A stretch of 48,208 bases of DNA from an uncultured Eggerthella sp. (lineage in GTDB: Bacteria > Actinomycetota > Coriobacteriia > Coriobacteriales > Eggerthellaceae): assembly GCA_905203045.1 (NCBI GenBank), contig CAJKUH010000015.1, forward strand, positions 1 to 48,208, given 5' to 3'. The notes below the pieces were generated by a model. It did not search any database, was not told the origin of the DNA, and worked only from the letters and a program-made list of their open reading frames with translations. The position numbers and the translations under genes were made by a program. Below are positions 15,309 through 23,821 of the stretch, one piece after another. Numbering within the stretch: the first letter of the stretch is position 1; each line of letters starts with the position of its first letter.

Positions 15309-16379
15309 CTAGCCCCTTTCGTTCAAGATCTCGGTCAACGCACCCAAGAACACGCGGTTTTCCTCGGGCGATCCAACCGAAACACGCAGGCAGTTCTCAA
15401 GGTACTGCGCATGCGAGAAATCGCGGATCAGCACGCCGCGGTCGTAAAGCTTTTGCCACACCTCGTCGGCTTTATCAACGCGGAACAGAACGTAGTTCGA
15501 ATCGGAGTCGAACACCGTAACGCCTGGCAGCTTGCCCAACTCTTCAAGGAGCACACCGCGCTGCTCGATGATCTGGTTGATGCCCGGCACGAACAGCGAA
15601 CGGTTGCGGAACACCGCTGTGGCAATAGCCTGCGAAACGGAGTCGACCGAATAGGGCTGGCGCACCTTCAAGAACTCGCGGATAACGCACGGGTTCGCCA
15701 AGATGTAGCCCATGCGCACGCCAGCCAGGCTGAACGCCTTCGAAAACGTGCGCAGGATAACCAGGTTCTCGTACTGGTCGAGGTACGGGCGCATGGAAAA
15801 GCGGCTGAACTCGAAATACGCCTCGTCGACCATGATCAGCGCATCGCTAGCATCAAGCAGCTTCTTCAAGAACGTTTCGCTGGCCATCTTGCCTGTGGGG
15901 TTGTTGGGGCTGGTGATAACCGCGAAGTCGATGTCGCCCTGCGCCATGCGAGCCAGCACGGCCTCTTCGTCGATGTCGAAGTTTTCCTTGCGCGGGATGT
16001 TCACCACCTTGGTGCCCGTAAGGCGCGCGTTGGCCTCGTACACCGAAAACGTGGGCGGCACGTTCAAAAACGTGCGCCCCGGGCCGCCCCAAGTAAGGGC
16101 AAAGTTGAACAGCAATTCATCGCCGCCGTTGCCCAGTAGCACATTATCACGCGTAAGACCGTTGGCCTCGGCGATCAAATCGCGAAGCTCGTTGCCCAGC
16201 GGATCGGGGTAACGGTTGAAGGGGAAGCCCTTCAGGGCCTTGCGGATCTCCAGCTGCACTTCTTCGGGAACGTTGTTGGGATTCTCGTTCGCGGAAAGGT
16301 ACTGGTTGGCCGGCAGGTACTTCGGGTCATACGGAACGATGTCCGCCAGGTTAGGGTGCGAGGGACGTACGCCGTGCAT
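15309..16379 (-). CDS. hisC: Histidinol-phosphate aminotransferase
   Basis: PLP-dependent class I/II aminotransferase, 356 residues, which transfers the amino group from glutamate to imidazole acetol phosphate. The N-terminal LSANENPNN, VLLGNGGDELLFN, SPNNPTGKMAS, the Asp-x-x-Tyr VDEAYFEFS, and the PLP lysine in RTFSKAFSLAGVRMGY are present, then the Arg of NCLRVSVGSPEEN that binds the substrate carboxylate. The ATG at 16379 lies three bases after the hisD stop, with GGAGG inside the end of hisD. Confidence 0.97.
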   Translation of the reverse strand: MHGVRPSHPNLADIVPYDPKYLPANQYLSANENPNNVPEEVQLEIRKALKGFPFNRYPDPLGNELRDLIAEANGLTRDNVLLGNGGDELLFNFALTWGGPGRTFLNVPPTFSVYEANARLTGTKVVNIPRKENFDIDEEAVLARMAQGDIDFAVITSPNNPTGKMASETFLKKLLDASDALIMVDEAYFEFSRFSMRPYLDQYENLVILRTFSKAFSLAGVRMGYILANPCVIREFLKVRQPYSVDSVSQAIATAVFRNRSLFVPGINQIIEQRGVLLEELGKLPGVTVFDSDSNYVLFRVDKADEVWQKLYDRGVLIRDFSHAQYLENCLRVSVGSPEENRVFLGALTEILNERG

Positions 16380-16382
16380 GGG

Positions 16383-17726
16383 CTACTTCGCCTCCGCCGC
16401 GCCGTTTACTTCACCAGCTGCCTTTGCTTCCTCGAACGCCTGCTCAACCAGCTTGCGGCGCAGGCGAACGCTCTGAGCGTGAGCCCACAGGCCCTCGTGG
16501 TCGGCAAGCGTGATAACCGCTTCGGAATCGCGCATCAAAGCTGCCGGGGAGTACTGCAGCACGCTGCTCTTCTTTATGAACTCGTCTACCGAAAGCGGGC
16601 TGGAGAAGCGCGCCGTGCCACCCGTGGGAAGCGTGTGGTTGGGGCCGGCAACATAGTCGCCCACTGCCTCGGGCGTCCATTCGCCCAGGAAGATGGCACC
16701 TGCGTGGTGGATGGCGCCCAGAAGTTCCATAGCATCGGAAACATGCAGCTCCAAGTGCTCGGGCGCGATGATGTTAACCGTGTTGATGGCGGTGTCCATA
16801 TTGGGGCACACGATGATCAGGCCCTTGTTGGTAAGGGAAGCCGTGGTGATCTCGGCGCGGGTAGAGCCTTCCATGTGCTTTGCGATGGCAGCTTCCACCG
16901 CGTCGGCGTATTCGGAGCTGAAAGTTACCAGGTAGCAGCTTGCCAGCGGATCGTGCTCTGCCTGGGCCATAAGGTCGATGGCAACCAGTTCGGGCAGCGC
17001 CGCTTCATCGGCAACAACGCACACCTCGGAAGGACCGGCGATCATGTCGATGCCCACATCGCCCGAAACAAGCTTCTTAGCTGCGGCAACGAAGGCGTTG
17101 CCTGGGCCGGTGATCTTGTCGACGGGCTTGATGCTTTCGGTGCCGTACGCCAGAGCGCCGATTGCCTGCGCACCGCCGACAGCGTAAATCTCGGTTACAC
17201 CCGCAACGCGGCAGGCCTCCAGGATGGCCGAATCAAGCGAGCCGTCTTTCGTGGGCGGAGTAACGCATACAATGCGCTTCACACCTGCAACGGAAGCGGG
17301 AATAGCGTTCATTAGAACGGAAGAAGGATACAGCGCACGGCCACCGGGAACGTAGATGCCCACGGAGTCGAGCGGTTCCACCTTGGCACCCACCAGTGCG
17401 CCGTCTTCGCGCAGTGTGAACCAGCCCTGCTGCTTCTGGCGCTCGTGGAAATCGCGGATCTGCGAAGCCGCTTTCTGAATTGCCGCGGCAACCTTCGGAT
17501 CAACCTTGGCAATGGCTTCGTCGATGGCTTCCTGGGGAACGCGGAACTGCTTCATTTCCACGCCGTCGAACTTAGCGGTGTACTCACGCAGAGCCTCATC
17601 GCCGCGCTTGCGAACATCCTCGACGATATTGGTTGCCGCAACCAGGGCATCGGCGTTGAAGGCGCCAACGCGGTTGAGCATCTTCTCTTCGAAAACCTGA
17701 CCGGGAGTAAGCTCGATTCTTCTCAT
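16383..17726 (-). CDS. hisD: Histidinol dehydrogenase
   Basis: Zn-dependent NAD enzyme that oxidises histidinol twice to histidine, 447 residues. Signature regions: VYVPGGRALYPSSVLMNAIP split around the Gly-Gly turn, GPGNAFVAAAKKLV, IDMIAGPSEVCVVADEAALP, the Zn and catalytic residues AQAEHDPLASCYLV and LAPEHLEL-like IAPEHLELHV, and GPNHTLPTGGTARF. I chose the ATG at 17726, after AAGGAG, where homology begins; the open frame upstream lies inside hisZG. It starts four bases after the hisZG stop. Confidence 0.98.
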   Translation of the reverse strand: MRRIELTPGQVFEEKMLNRVGAFNADALVAATNIVEDVRKRGDEALREYTAKFDGVEMKQFRVPQEAIDEAIAKVDPKVAAAIQKAASQIRDFHERQKQQGWFTLREDGALVGAKVEPLDSVGIYVPGGRALYPSSVLMNAIPASVAGVKRIVCVTPPTKDGSLDSAILEACRVAGVTEIYAVGGAQAIGALAYGTESIKPVDKITGPGNAFVAAAKKLVSGDVGIDMIAGPSEVCVVADEAALPELVAIDLMAQAEHDPLASCYLVTFSSEYADAVEAAIAKHMEGSTRAEITTASLTNKGLIIVCPNMDTAINTVNIIAPEHLELHVSDAMELLGAIHHAGAIFLGEWTPEAVGDYVAGPNHTLPTGGTARFSSPLSVDEFIKKSSVLQYSPAALMRDSEAVITLADHEGLWAHAQSVRLRRKLVEQAFEEAKAAGEVNGAAEAK

Positions 17727-17730
17727 GGGA

Positions 17731-19431
17731 TTAGTTCTCCTTCGTCTGGGAATAGAGCACGTCGGCAAGTTCGCCAACACGCGGATTGGTACGGTATGAG
17801 CACGGGTTCGCGAAGAAGCGTGCGGTGGAGGCAAGCACGTCGTCTACCACCACCAGGTTGTTTTCGCGCAACGTGGTGCCCGTTGCGGTGATGTCGATGA
17901 TGCGTTCGGCCATGCCCGTGATAGGCGCCAGCTCGATGTTGCCGTGCAGCTTCACGATTTCAACTGGCATGCCCATCTTGGCATAGTAGGAACGTGTGAT
18001 GTTGGGGTATTTCGTGGCAACGCGGATAGAGCCCAGCTTGCGGTAGCGGCTTTCCACCGCTTCGGTGGTGCCGGCAGATTCTGCCACCACGAAGCGGCAA
18101 CCGCCGAACTTCAAGTCGGCCAGCTCGATCACGTCAGGCGATGCTTCGATAAGGGAATCCTCGCCACAGATACCGCAGTCGGCGGCGCCCAAGGCAACGA
18201 ACACGGGCGCATCAGTGGGACGCACGAACAGGTACTCAACGTCGCCGTTGCGCAGCATCAGCGTACGGCCCGCATCGGCCAAGCCCGTAACGTCGAGGCC
18301 GGCAGCCTCCAACGTTGCGATGGCGTCGTCTTTGAGCGAGCCCTTCGGCACGGCAATGCGCAGGGGACGCGTGGTTTTCGAGGCCTCGAGCGCAGCCATT
18401 ACCTGCTCCAAATAGAACGCGAAACCGGCTGCCGGCACCTTTTCGGCACCGTACTGGGCAAGCAGCTTGTCGTAGCGGCCGCCACCGCCCAAAGGCGAGC
18501 CCAGGCCAGGCGCATACGCCTCGAACACCAAGCCCGTGTAGTAATCGAACGAGCTCATCACTGAAAAGTCGATGAGTACCTTGCCTTCCAGGCCAGACTC
18601 GATAAGGGCGTTGTACACACCTTCCAGCTCGCTGATGCCGCGAGCGCAACCCAGCGGTTCAAGCAAGGTGCGCACCTGCGCCAGTTTGGCCTTGCCGCCG
18701 CGCAAACGCGAAAGTTGGAAAATGGCACGGGCAATGGCGGGCACTACCCTACCCGGGTTGGCGATGGCCGGGTCGGCCAGCTTGAAACGCGCCTGGCTGG
18801 CAGCTTCCTGTGCCGAGCCACCGTTGGCAGCCTGCTCAGCTGCGGCAACCAATTCGCCCAAGTATACGAAATTCGAGGTGTGGTACGCCTGCATCACCGC
18901 GCTTTTCCACTGATCGGTTGCGCCGCTGGCATCCAACAAGTCGCGCAGCACGCCTGCCGAGCCCAAAGCGATGGTGAAGTTTTCCAAGCCGCACTGGGTA
19001 AGCGCGGAAGCGAACAAGGAAACCAGCTCGACATCGGCAACGCTGCCCGCTGCGCCAATGAGCTCGGCGCCGCACTGGGTAAGCTCACGCGCGGCAGCTT
19101 CCACCGTTTTCTCGCGGAACACACGCTGGGTGTAGCGCAGGCGCAGAGGCTCGGCAGCGCCCAGACCGCGCGTTGCACACATGCGCGCAATCTGCATGGT
19201 GACGTCGGGGCGCATAGCAAGCAAGTCGCCATGGGAATCGAAGAACTTGAAGGGGGCCTCGGGCACATGCCCGCCTGCCTCCATCACATCGAGCACTTCC
19301 AGCGTGGGGGTTTCCACCGGACGGTAGCCCTTTGCCGCAAAGCACGTACGCACGCGCGAAATCAGGTCTTCGCGAACTTGCGCTTCGTCGCTCATCATGT
19401 CGCGGAAGCCAACCGGAGTGATGTAGTTCAT
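17731..19431 (-). CDS. hisZG: HisZ-HisG fusion: ATP phosphoribosyltransferase regulatory and catalytic parts in one chain
   Basis: First enzyme of histidine synthesis, 566 residues. Residues 1 to about 345 are HisZ, a class II synthetase-like domain without an anticodon domain: YITPVGFRDMMSDEAQ, MRPDVTMQIARM, YTQRVFREKT and the C-terminal SFDYYTGLVFEAY and LGGGGRYDKLL. Residues 356-566 are a complete short-form HisG: RIAVPKGSLKDDAIATLEAAG, DCGICGEDSL, ATKYPNITRSYYAKMG and the PRPP loop DITATGTTLRENNL. A short linker joins them without stop or frameshift. Normally hisZ and hisG are separate genes whose products form a hetero-octamer. Start at 19431 with AAGGAAGAAGGA. It is the first gene of the his operon; the 417-base gap upstream (19432-19848) holds the likely control site at 19633-19670. 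Confidence 0.95.
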   Translation of the reverse strand: MNYITPVGFRDMMSDEAQVREDLISRVRTCFAAKGYRPVETPTLEVLDVMEAGGHVPEAPFKFFDSHGDLLAMRPDVTMQIARMCATRGLGAAEPLRLRYTQRVFREKTVEAAARELTQCGAELIGAAGSVADVELVSLFASALTQCGLENFTIALGSAGVLRDLLDASGATDQWKSAVMQAYHTSNFVYLGELVAAAEQAANGGSAQEAASQARFKLADPAIANPGRVVPAIARAIFQLSRLRGGKAKLAQVRTLLEPLGCARGISELEGVYNALIESGLEGKVLIDFSVMSSFDYYTGLVFEAYAPGLGSPLGGGGRYDKLLAQYGAEKVPAAGFAFYLEQVMAALEASKTTRPLRIAVPKGSLKDDAIATLEAAGLDVTGLADAGRTLMLRNGDVEYLFVRPTDAPVFVALGAADCGICGEDSLIEASPDVIELADLKFGGCRFVVAESAGTTEAVESRYRKLGSIRVATKYPNITRSYYAKMGMPVEIVKLHGNIELAPITGMAERIIDITATGTTLRENNLVVVDDVLASTARFFANPCSYRTNPRVGELADVLYSQTKEN

Positions 19432-19632
19432 GTTCCTTCTTCCTTATCCGCCAAATCAGGCAAGCGGATGCCCGCCAGCCTGCCTTGCGTTTGTTCTTAG
19501 CTTTCCTATTATGCCCGCCGGCGCTGCGTTTCTGCAGAATTGCCCAGCTGCGTAACAGGCTTTTTACGGAAACGGCTTAAGGGAATCGGCAAGGGCACGC
19601 TCGCGCTTCCGCCGCACCGTTCTTCCGTTTTC

Positions 19633-19670
19633 GTTGCTAGTACTTTATCACAGTAGAGTACTAAAGCAAC
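19633..19670. promoter_or_regulatory. Palindromic operator candidate for the his operon
   Basis: TAGTACT (19638-19644) and AGTACTA (19657-19663) form a perfect inverted repeat with a 12-base spacer, extended by GTTGC and GCAAC. On the minus strand it overlaps TTGCTT and a TGTGATAAAG extended -10-like sequence, so a bound repressor would block a promoter about 200 bases before hisZG. No His-codon leader peptide is visible. A TrpR-family (YerC/HisR-like) repressor is possible, but no such gene is here. Confidence 0.45.
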
Positions 19671-19783
19671 ACAAAGACGAGGCATTCATATTTCGTCCAC
19701 GAGCCCACGGCAAAAGACGCAAGGCGGCTCGGCACCGACCCGCATCAACAGGCGAAAACGGGAGCAAGCGCGCTGTGAACACG

Positions 19784-19812
19784 TTCTACTATGCAGGCGA
19801 AAAGCGTATAAT
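19784..19812 (+). promoter_or_regulatory. Promoter of the universal stress protein gene
   Basis: TTCTAC (19784-19789) and a perfect TATAAT (19807-19812) with 17-base spacing, about 36 bases before the start codon. Confidence 0.65.
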
Positions 19813-19848
19813 CAAAGGTAATAACAGGAGCCTGAGGGGGCGATTCAC

Positions 19849-20325
19849 ATGGGGTTCAAGAACATCCTCGTGCCGTACGACAATTCCGAGCACGCAAAGA
19901 ACGCACTGAAAGAAGCCATTAGCATGGCAGGCGAAAACGCCGAGGCAACCATCCATGTTGTCGAGGTTGCAGCACCTCCGCAAGATTTGGTGTACAGCAG
20001 CATCAACCAAACCGGTTTCGGCATGGGCGTTTCCGTTGTTTCCAAGGGCGACTTCGCCAAAGTGGTTGAAGAGCGCAACGAAGAACAGGACAAAGAGCTG
20101 CAAGACAACATCGCCGAAATCGTGGCGGACTTCCCCGGAACCCTTACCGCAGAAGTGATTTTCGGCGTGTACACCATCGAAACCATCATCGATGCCGTAA
20201 AGCACTACGACTGCGATTTGATTGTTATGGGATCGCGCGGCTTGGGCGCCATCCGCGGTGCCATCGGCTCGGTAAGCTACGGCGTGCTGCGCGCTTCAGA
20301 CGTGCCGGTGCTGGTGGTCAAGTAA
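19849..20325 (+). CDS. Universal stress protein (UspA family)
   Basis: A single 158-residue Usp domain, cytoplasmic, usually dimeric. The start FKNILVPYDNSEHAKNALKEA has the Asp that binds ATP, and the C-terminal GSRGLGAIRGAIGSVSYGVL holds the ATP-binding G-2x-G-9x-G-S pattern, so it is of the ATP-binding type rather than the UspA type without nucleotide. Residues 55-85 are a charged insert (GVSVVSKGDFAKVVEERNEE). It has its own promoter and a terminator, and stands divergent from the his operon. The stress it answers is unknown. Confidence 0.93.
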   Translation: MGFKNILVPYDNSEHAKNALKEAISMAGENAEATIHVVEVAAPPQDLVYSSINQTGFGMGVSVVSKGDFAKVVEERNEEQDKELQDNIAEIVADFPGTLTAEVIFGVYTIETIIDAVKHYDCDLIVMGSRGLGAIRGAIGSVSYGVLRASDVPVLVVK

Positions 20326-20409
20326 CTCCACCGGGCAAGGGAAACTCCGCCCAACGCCCATCGAGCGGAGCCAAAATAGCCGAGCGCAGATGCGCGAATC
20401 CAACAACAA

Positions 20410-20450
20410 GGGGCCGACTTCGAGGGATTTTCGAAGTCGGCCCCCTTTCC
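20410..20450 (+). terminator. Terminator of the universal stress protein gene
   Basis: A 14-bp perfect stem (20410-20423 with 20431-20444) followed by CTTTCCTT. The T run is interrupted, so efficiency is uncertain. Confidence 0.6.
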
Positions 20451-20456
20451 TTATGC

Positions 20457-20489
20457 AAAAAAGCCGACGCGCTTGTGCACGTCGGCTTT
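20457..20489 (-). terminator. Terminator of the first NSS transporter gene
   Basis: Minus strand: AAAGCCGACG / CGTCGGCTTT stem followed by a T run (20457-20460), 24 bases after the transporter stop. Confidence 0.85.
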
Positions 20490-20512
20490 GTACGTTGAAA
20501 CCTGTAGACGAG

Positions 20513-21922
20513 CTATGCCAAGCCCAACCAGGTTTGCAGAGTGGGCGCCCAACCGGTGAAGAACACGATAAGGATAAGCACCGGCACACCATACTTCACC
20601 CACAGGCGAGCCCACTTCGGGAAGGCAATGCCCTCACCGCGGTCGGCTTCGGCGATGAACTTGTCCCAACCCCACCCGCGCTTCGTGGTGCAGAACAGCA
20701 CGAACAGCAGGCAGCCAATAGGCAGGATGTTGTTGGAAAGGATGAAGTCTTCCAGCGACTGCACGTCGCCGATGCCCGGCACCAGGAAATCTGCCCAAAT
20801 GTTGTAGCCGAACACGCACGGCAACGAAAGCAGTACCAGGATGGGCGCGTTGATGGCAACAGCGCGCTTGCGGGTAATGTCCCACTGGTCCATGGTGAAA
20901 CGCAGGATGGCTTCGAACACCGCGATAACGGAAGAAAGCGCCGCTGCTGCAACGAACAGGAAGAACAGCGTGCTCCACAAATGGCCAAGCGGCATCTGCT
21001 CGAACACCGTAGGCAGGGTAAGGAACACCAAGCCGGGGCCTGCGTCAGGGTTGATGCCATAAGCGAAGCATGCCGGGAAGATGATAAGGCCCGCCATGAT
21101 GGCAACCAACGCATCAAGCAGCGCGATGTTCACAGCTTCGCCGGTGAGTTTGCGGTCGCGCGTCATGTAGCTGCCGAAAATGGACATGGAACCAACGCCG
21201 ATGGAAAGCATGAACATGGCCTGGCTCATGGCCGCGTACACGATTTGCGGGAAGCTGGCATTGGGGTTGTTGAACAGGTTGTCGAAGTTGGGCAACAGAT
21301 AGAATTCCAAGCCCGCCTGACCGCCTTCAAGCGTAAGGGAGTGCACGCACAGAAGCGCCATGATAACGAACAGCGCCGCCATCATAACCTTGGTGATGCG
21401 CTCAACGCCCTTCTGCAGGCCCATGGCGCATACGCCGAAACCGATAACGGCCACCAACAGCATCCAACCGGTAAGCTCCATGGGGTTGCCCAGCATCGAG
21501 CCGAACACCATGCTCACGTCTTCCGTGCCATCGAACGTGCCCATGGCCGCTTTAACGAAGTAGGCAATGGTCCAGCCGCATACCACGGTGTAGAACATCA
21601 TCAGCAAGTAGCAGCCCACAAGGCCCAGCCACTTGAAGCGATGCCACTTCGACCCCTGGGGTTCCAGCGCTTCATAGCTGCGCGCCAGGGAACGGTAGCT
21701 TGCGCGTCCCATGGCAAATTCCATTACCAACAGCGGCACGCCTAAAACAACCAGGAAGAACAGAATAAGGAGCACGAACGCCGCGCCGCCGTACTCACCG
21801 GTGATGTAGGGGAAACGCCAGATGTTGCCCAGGCCGATAGCGCACCCGGCGCTGATGAGGATGAACCCTAGGCGACTCGAGAATTTCTCGCGCCCCTCGT
21901 CTACGATTTCTTTACCTGCCAC
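20513..21922 (-). CDS. Neurotransmitter:sodium symporter (NSS/SNF) family transporter
   Basis: Sodium-coupled amino-acid symporter of the LeuT/TnaT fold, inner membrane, 469 residues with about 11-12 helices. TM1 has the family hallmark LISAGCAIGLGNIWRFPY with the unwound Gly-containing Na+ site, followed by ITGEYGGAAFVLLILFF. The extracellular and later helices (SIGVGSMSIFGSYM for TM6-like, AAALSSVIAVFEAILRF for TM8 region) fit. Start is GTG at 21922 with AAGGAGCC. The next gene upstream is a close paralogue with the same TM1 and GSKWH motif, but its own terminator lies between, so they are tandem duplicates and not one operon. The amino acid carried is unknown. Confidence 0.93.
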   Translation of the reverse strand: MAGKEIVDEGREKFSSRLGFILISAGCAIGLGNIWRFPYITGEYGGAAFVLLILFFLVVLGVPLLVMEFAMGRASYRSLARSYEALEPQGSKWHRFKWLGLVGCYLLMMFYTVVCGWTIAYFVKAAMGTFDGTEDVSMVFGSMLGNPMELTGWMLLVAVIGFGVCAMGLQKGVERITKVMMAALFVIMALLCVHSLTLEGGQAGLEFYLLPNFDNLFNNPNASFPQIVYAAMSQAMFMLSIGVGSMSIFGSYMTRDRKLTGEAVNIALLDALVAIMAGLIIFPACFAYGINPDAGPGLVFLTLPTVFEQMPLGHLWSTLFFLFVAAAALSSVIAVFEAILRFTMDQWDITRKRAVAINAPILVLLSLPCVFGYNIWADFLVPGIGDVQSLEDFILSNNILPIGCLLFVLFCTTKRGWGWDKFIAEADRGEGIAFPKWARLWVKYGVPVLILIVFFTGWAPTLQTWLGLA

Positions 21923-22065
21923 CTTTGCGGCTCCTTCGCGTCATATTTGCAATGTTCGAAGTATACGCCGCCGCAACAGGTTCACGCCCAACAATGTAGG
22001 CAAATGGCCCACCCCCCTGCACCACCACAGCAGCACGGGCTGGCCAAATGTGACGACATAACTCA

Positions 22066-22262
22066 GGTCGCCGTCCCCTTGGCGGGGCGCAGGCCCGGTC
22101 GGGGGCTCTCTGAAAACATCCCCTGCGCGATTCGCGCAAGCGAATCTTCTTCAAAAGCATGAAGCGGCGACTGCACGCAAAAATGGCTCGCCGAAGCGAG
22201 CCTTTTGAGCAGAGAAACGGGAGCCCCAAGCTGGTCTGCGCCCCGCCAAGGGGACAGCGATC
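22066..22262. repeat. Long inverted-repeat structure with two internal hairpins
   Basis: Arms 22068-22092 and 22236-22260 pair over 25 positions with a single C/A mismatch that is G-U on the minus strand (core GTCCCCTTGGCGGGGCGCAG is perfect); weaker pairing continues inward. Inside lie the terminator hairpin at 22179-22206 and a second perfect hairpin, GATTCGC-4-GCGAATC. It begins 10 bases after the stop of the second NSS transporter, so as RNA it would be a closed multi-branched fold at the 3' end. The remaining gap, 21923-22065, shows no gene. Confidence 0.75.
22179..22206 (-). terminator. Terminator of the second NSS transporter gene
   Basis: Minus strand: GGCTCGC-TTCG-GCGAGCC followed by ATTTTT. 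It sits inside the larger inverted repeat 22066-22262. Confidence 0.85.
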
Positions 22263-22271
22263 GGACTATCG

Positions 22272-23693
22272 TCACATGTTCAGCCAGAACATGATCTTCG
22301 GCACCCACCCGGCAACGAAGATCACGATGATCAGCAGCGGTACCCCATAGCGCGTCCATGCGTAAAGCGCCTTGGGGTAACGCATGCCCTCGCCTTCGTT
22401 GGCTTCGGCAAGGAAGTTCTTCCAACCCCAGCCAGCCTTACGGGTGCAGAACAGGGCAAACACCAAACCGCCCAGAACCAGGAAGTTGTTCGACACCATG
22501 AAGTCTTCCAGCGACTGAATGTCACCGATGCCGGGGATCTGCACGCCCGACCACACCGAAAAGCCCAAAACGCACGGCATGGAAAGAAGCGCCAGCAGCG
22601 GCCCGTTGATGGCAACAGCACGTTTGCGGGTGATGTTCCATTCGTCCATGGAAAAGCGCAGGATGTTCTCGAACACGGCGATAACCGTCGAAAGCGCCGC
22701 GAATGCCATGCACAGGAAGAACGCCGTGCCCCACAGCTGCCCGAACGGCATCTGGTCGAATACCGCAGGAAGCGTGAGGAACACCAGGTTGGGGCCGGAA
22801 TCGGGGTCAACGCCGAAGGCGAAGCATGCCGGGAAGATGATAAGGCCCGCCATGATGGCGACCAACGTGTCCATGCCCGCAATCTGCACCGCTTCGCCGG
22901 TGAGCTTGCGGTCGCGGCCGATGTAACTGCCGAAGATCGACATGGAGCCAACGCCGATGGAAAGCATGAAGAACGCCTGGCTCATAGCGGCGTACAGGAT
23001 CTCGGCGAAACTCGCGTTGGGGTTGTTGAACAGGTTGTCCAGGTTCGGCAACAGGTAGAACGCCAAGCCTTCCTGTCCGCCTTCCAGCGTGCAGGAATGC
23101 ACGCACAGAACGGCCATGAGTACGAACAGCGCCGCCATCATGACCTTGGTGATGCGCTCAACGCCCTTCTGAACGCCCAGCGCGCACACGCCGAAGCCCA
23201 TCAGCGTTACCAGGAGCATCCACCCCGTCATCTCTACCGGATCGCCGGTCATGGAGCTGAACACCGTGGGGAAATCGGCCCCGTCGCTGAGTGCGCCCGA
23301 CGCCATCTTGAACAGATAGGCAACCATCCAGCCGCACACACTGGTGTAGAACATCATCAGCACGTAGTTGCCCGCAAGCGTGAACCACTTGAACCAGTGC
23401 CACTTCGACCCGCGCGGCTCAAGCGCATCGAAGCTGCGCGCAGTGGAACGGTAGCTTGCGCGGCCCACGGAAAATTCCATAACCAGCACCGGCAGGCCTA
23501 AAACCACCAGGAAGAAAATGATAAGCAGCACGAACGCCGCGCCACCGTACTCACCGGTGATGTAGGGAAAACGCCAGATGTTGCCCAAGCCGATAGCGCA
23601 CCCTGCGCTGATAAGTAAAAAGCCCAAACGACTGGAAAAGCCTTCGCGGCCCTGCCCGTCCACGGAAGTGTCGATAGTATTCTGGCTGGCCAT
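22272..23693 (-). CDS. Neurotransmitter:sodium symporter (NSS/SNF) family transporter, second copy
   Basis: Paralogue of the NSS symporter just downstream, 473 residues from the chosen start. TM1 LISAGCAIGLGNIWRFPYIT and the following EYGGAAFVLLIIFFLVVLGLP are nearly the same in both, while the loop SDGADFPTVFSSMTGDPVEM and the C-terminus differ, which suggests different substrates. The ATG at 23693 (MASQNTIDTSV) is preceded by GAAAGGCGG; the open frame goes further upstream through the recQ terminator and is not coding there. Both transporters end with a short Lys/Asn-rich or Leu-rich tail after the last helix. Confidence 0.93.
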   Translation of the reverse strand: MASQNTIDTSVDGQGREGFSSRLGFLLISAGCAIGLGNIWRFPYITGEYGGAAFVLLIIFFLVVLGLPVLVMEFSVGRASYRSTARSFDALEPRGSKWHWFKWFTLAGNYVLMMFYTSVCGWMVAYLFKMASGALSDGADFPTVFSSMTGDPVEMTGWMLLVTLMGFGVCALGVQKGVERITKVMMAALFVLMAVLCVHSCTLEGGQEGLAFYLLPNLDNLFNNPNASFAEILYAAMSQAFFMLSIGVGSMSIFGSYIGRDRKLTGEAVQIAGMDTLVAIMAGLIIFPACFAFGVDPDSGPNLVFLTLPAVFDQMPFGQLWGTAFFLCMAFAALSTVIAVFENILRFSMDEWNITRKRAVAINGPLLALLSMPCVLGFSVWSGVQIPGIGDIQSLEDFMVSNNFLVLGGLVFALFCTRKAGWGWKNFLAEANEGEGMRYPKALYAWTRYGVPLLIIVIFVAGWVPKIMFWLNM

Positions 23694-23713
23694 GCAAGCC
23701 GCCTTTCTGTCGG

Positions 23714-23749
23714 AAAACAAAACGGTTGCGCCCCGAAGACACAACCGTT
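23714..23749 (-). terminator. Terminator between recQ and the NSS transporter
   Basis: Minus strand: AACGGTTG / CAACCGTT stem with a 13-base loop, followed by TTGTTTT. It is 73 bases after the recQ stop and just upstream of the transporter ribosome site. Confidence 0.75.
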
Positions 23750-23768
23750 CAATAATACGCGTTTTCAT

Positions 23769-23821
23769 TGGCGCGCAGGGCGCGAACCTGCACCCTTCAC
23801 GCCTGCAGCATCTTGAGTCTG
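23769..23821 (-). pseudogene. Possible remnant of the 3' half of a tRNA-Leu(CAA) gene
   Basis: Directly after the recQ stop the minus strand reads GACTCAAGA, like a tRNA-Leu anticodon loop with CAA. About 20 bases later comes GCAGG-TTCGCGC-CCTGC, a 5-bp stem with 7-base loop like a T arm, then GCGCCA. The D arm is missing, the anticodon stem does not pair properly and the acceptor is too short, so it is no working tRNA. It may be an old attachment-site fragment or chance similarity. Confidence 0.25.

Noticed and set aside
19432..19848. Looked for a His leader peptide or T-box before hisZG
   Set aside because: No run of His codons and no GGTGG-type T-box sequence; only the palindrome at 19633-19670.
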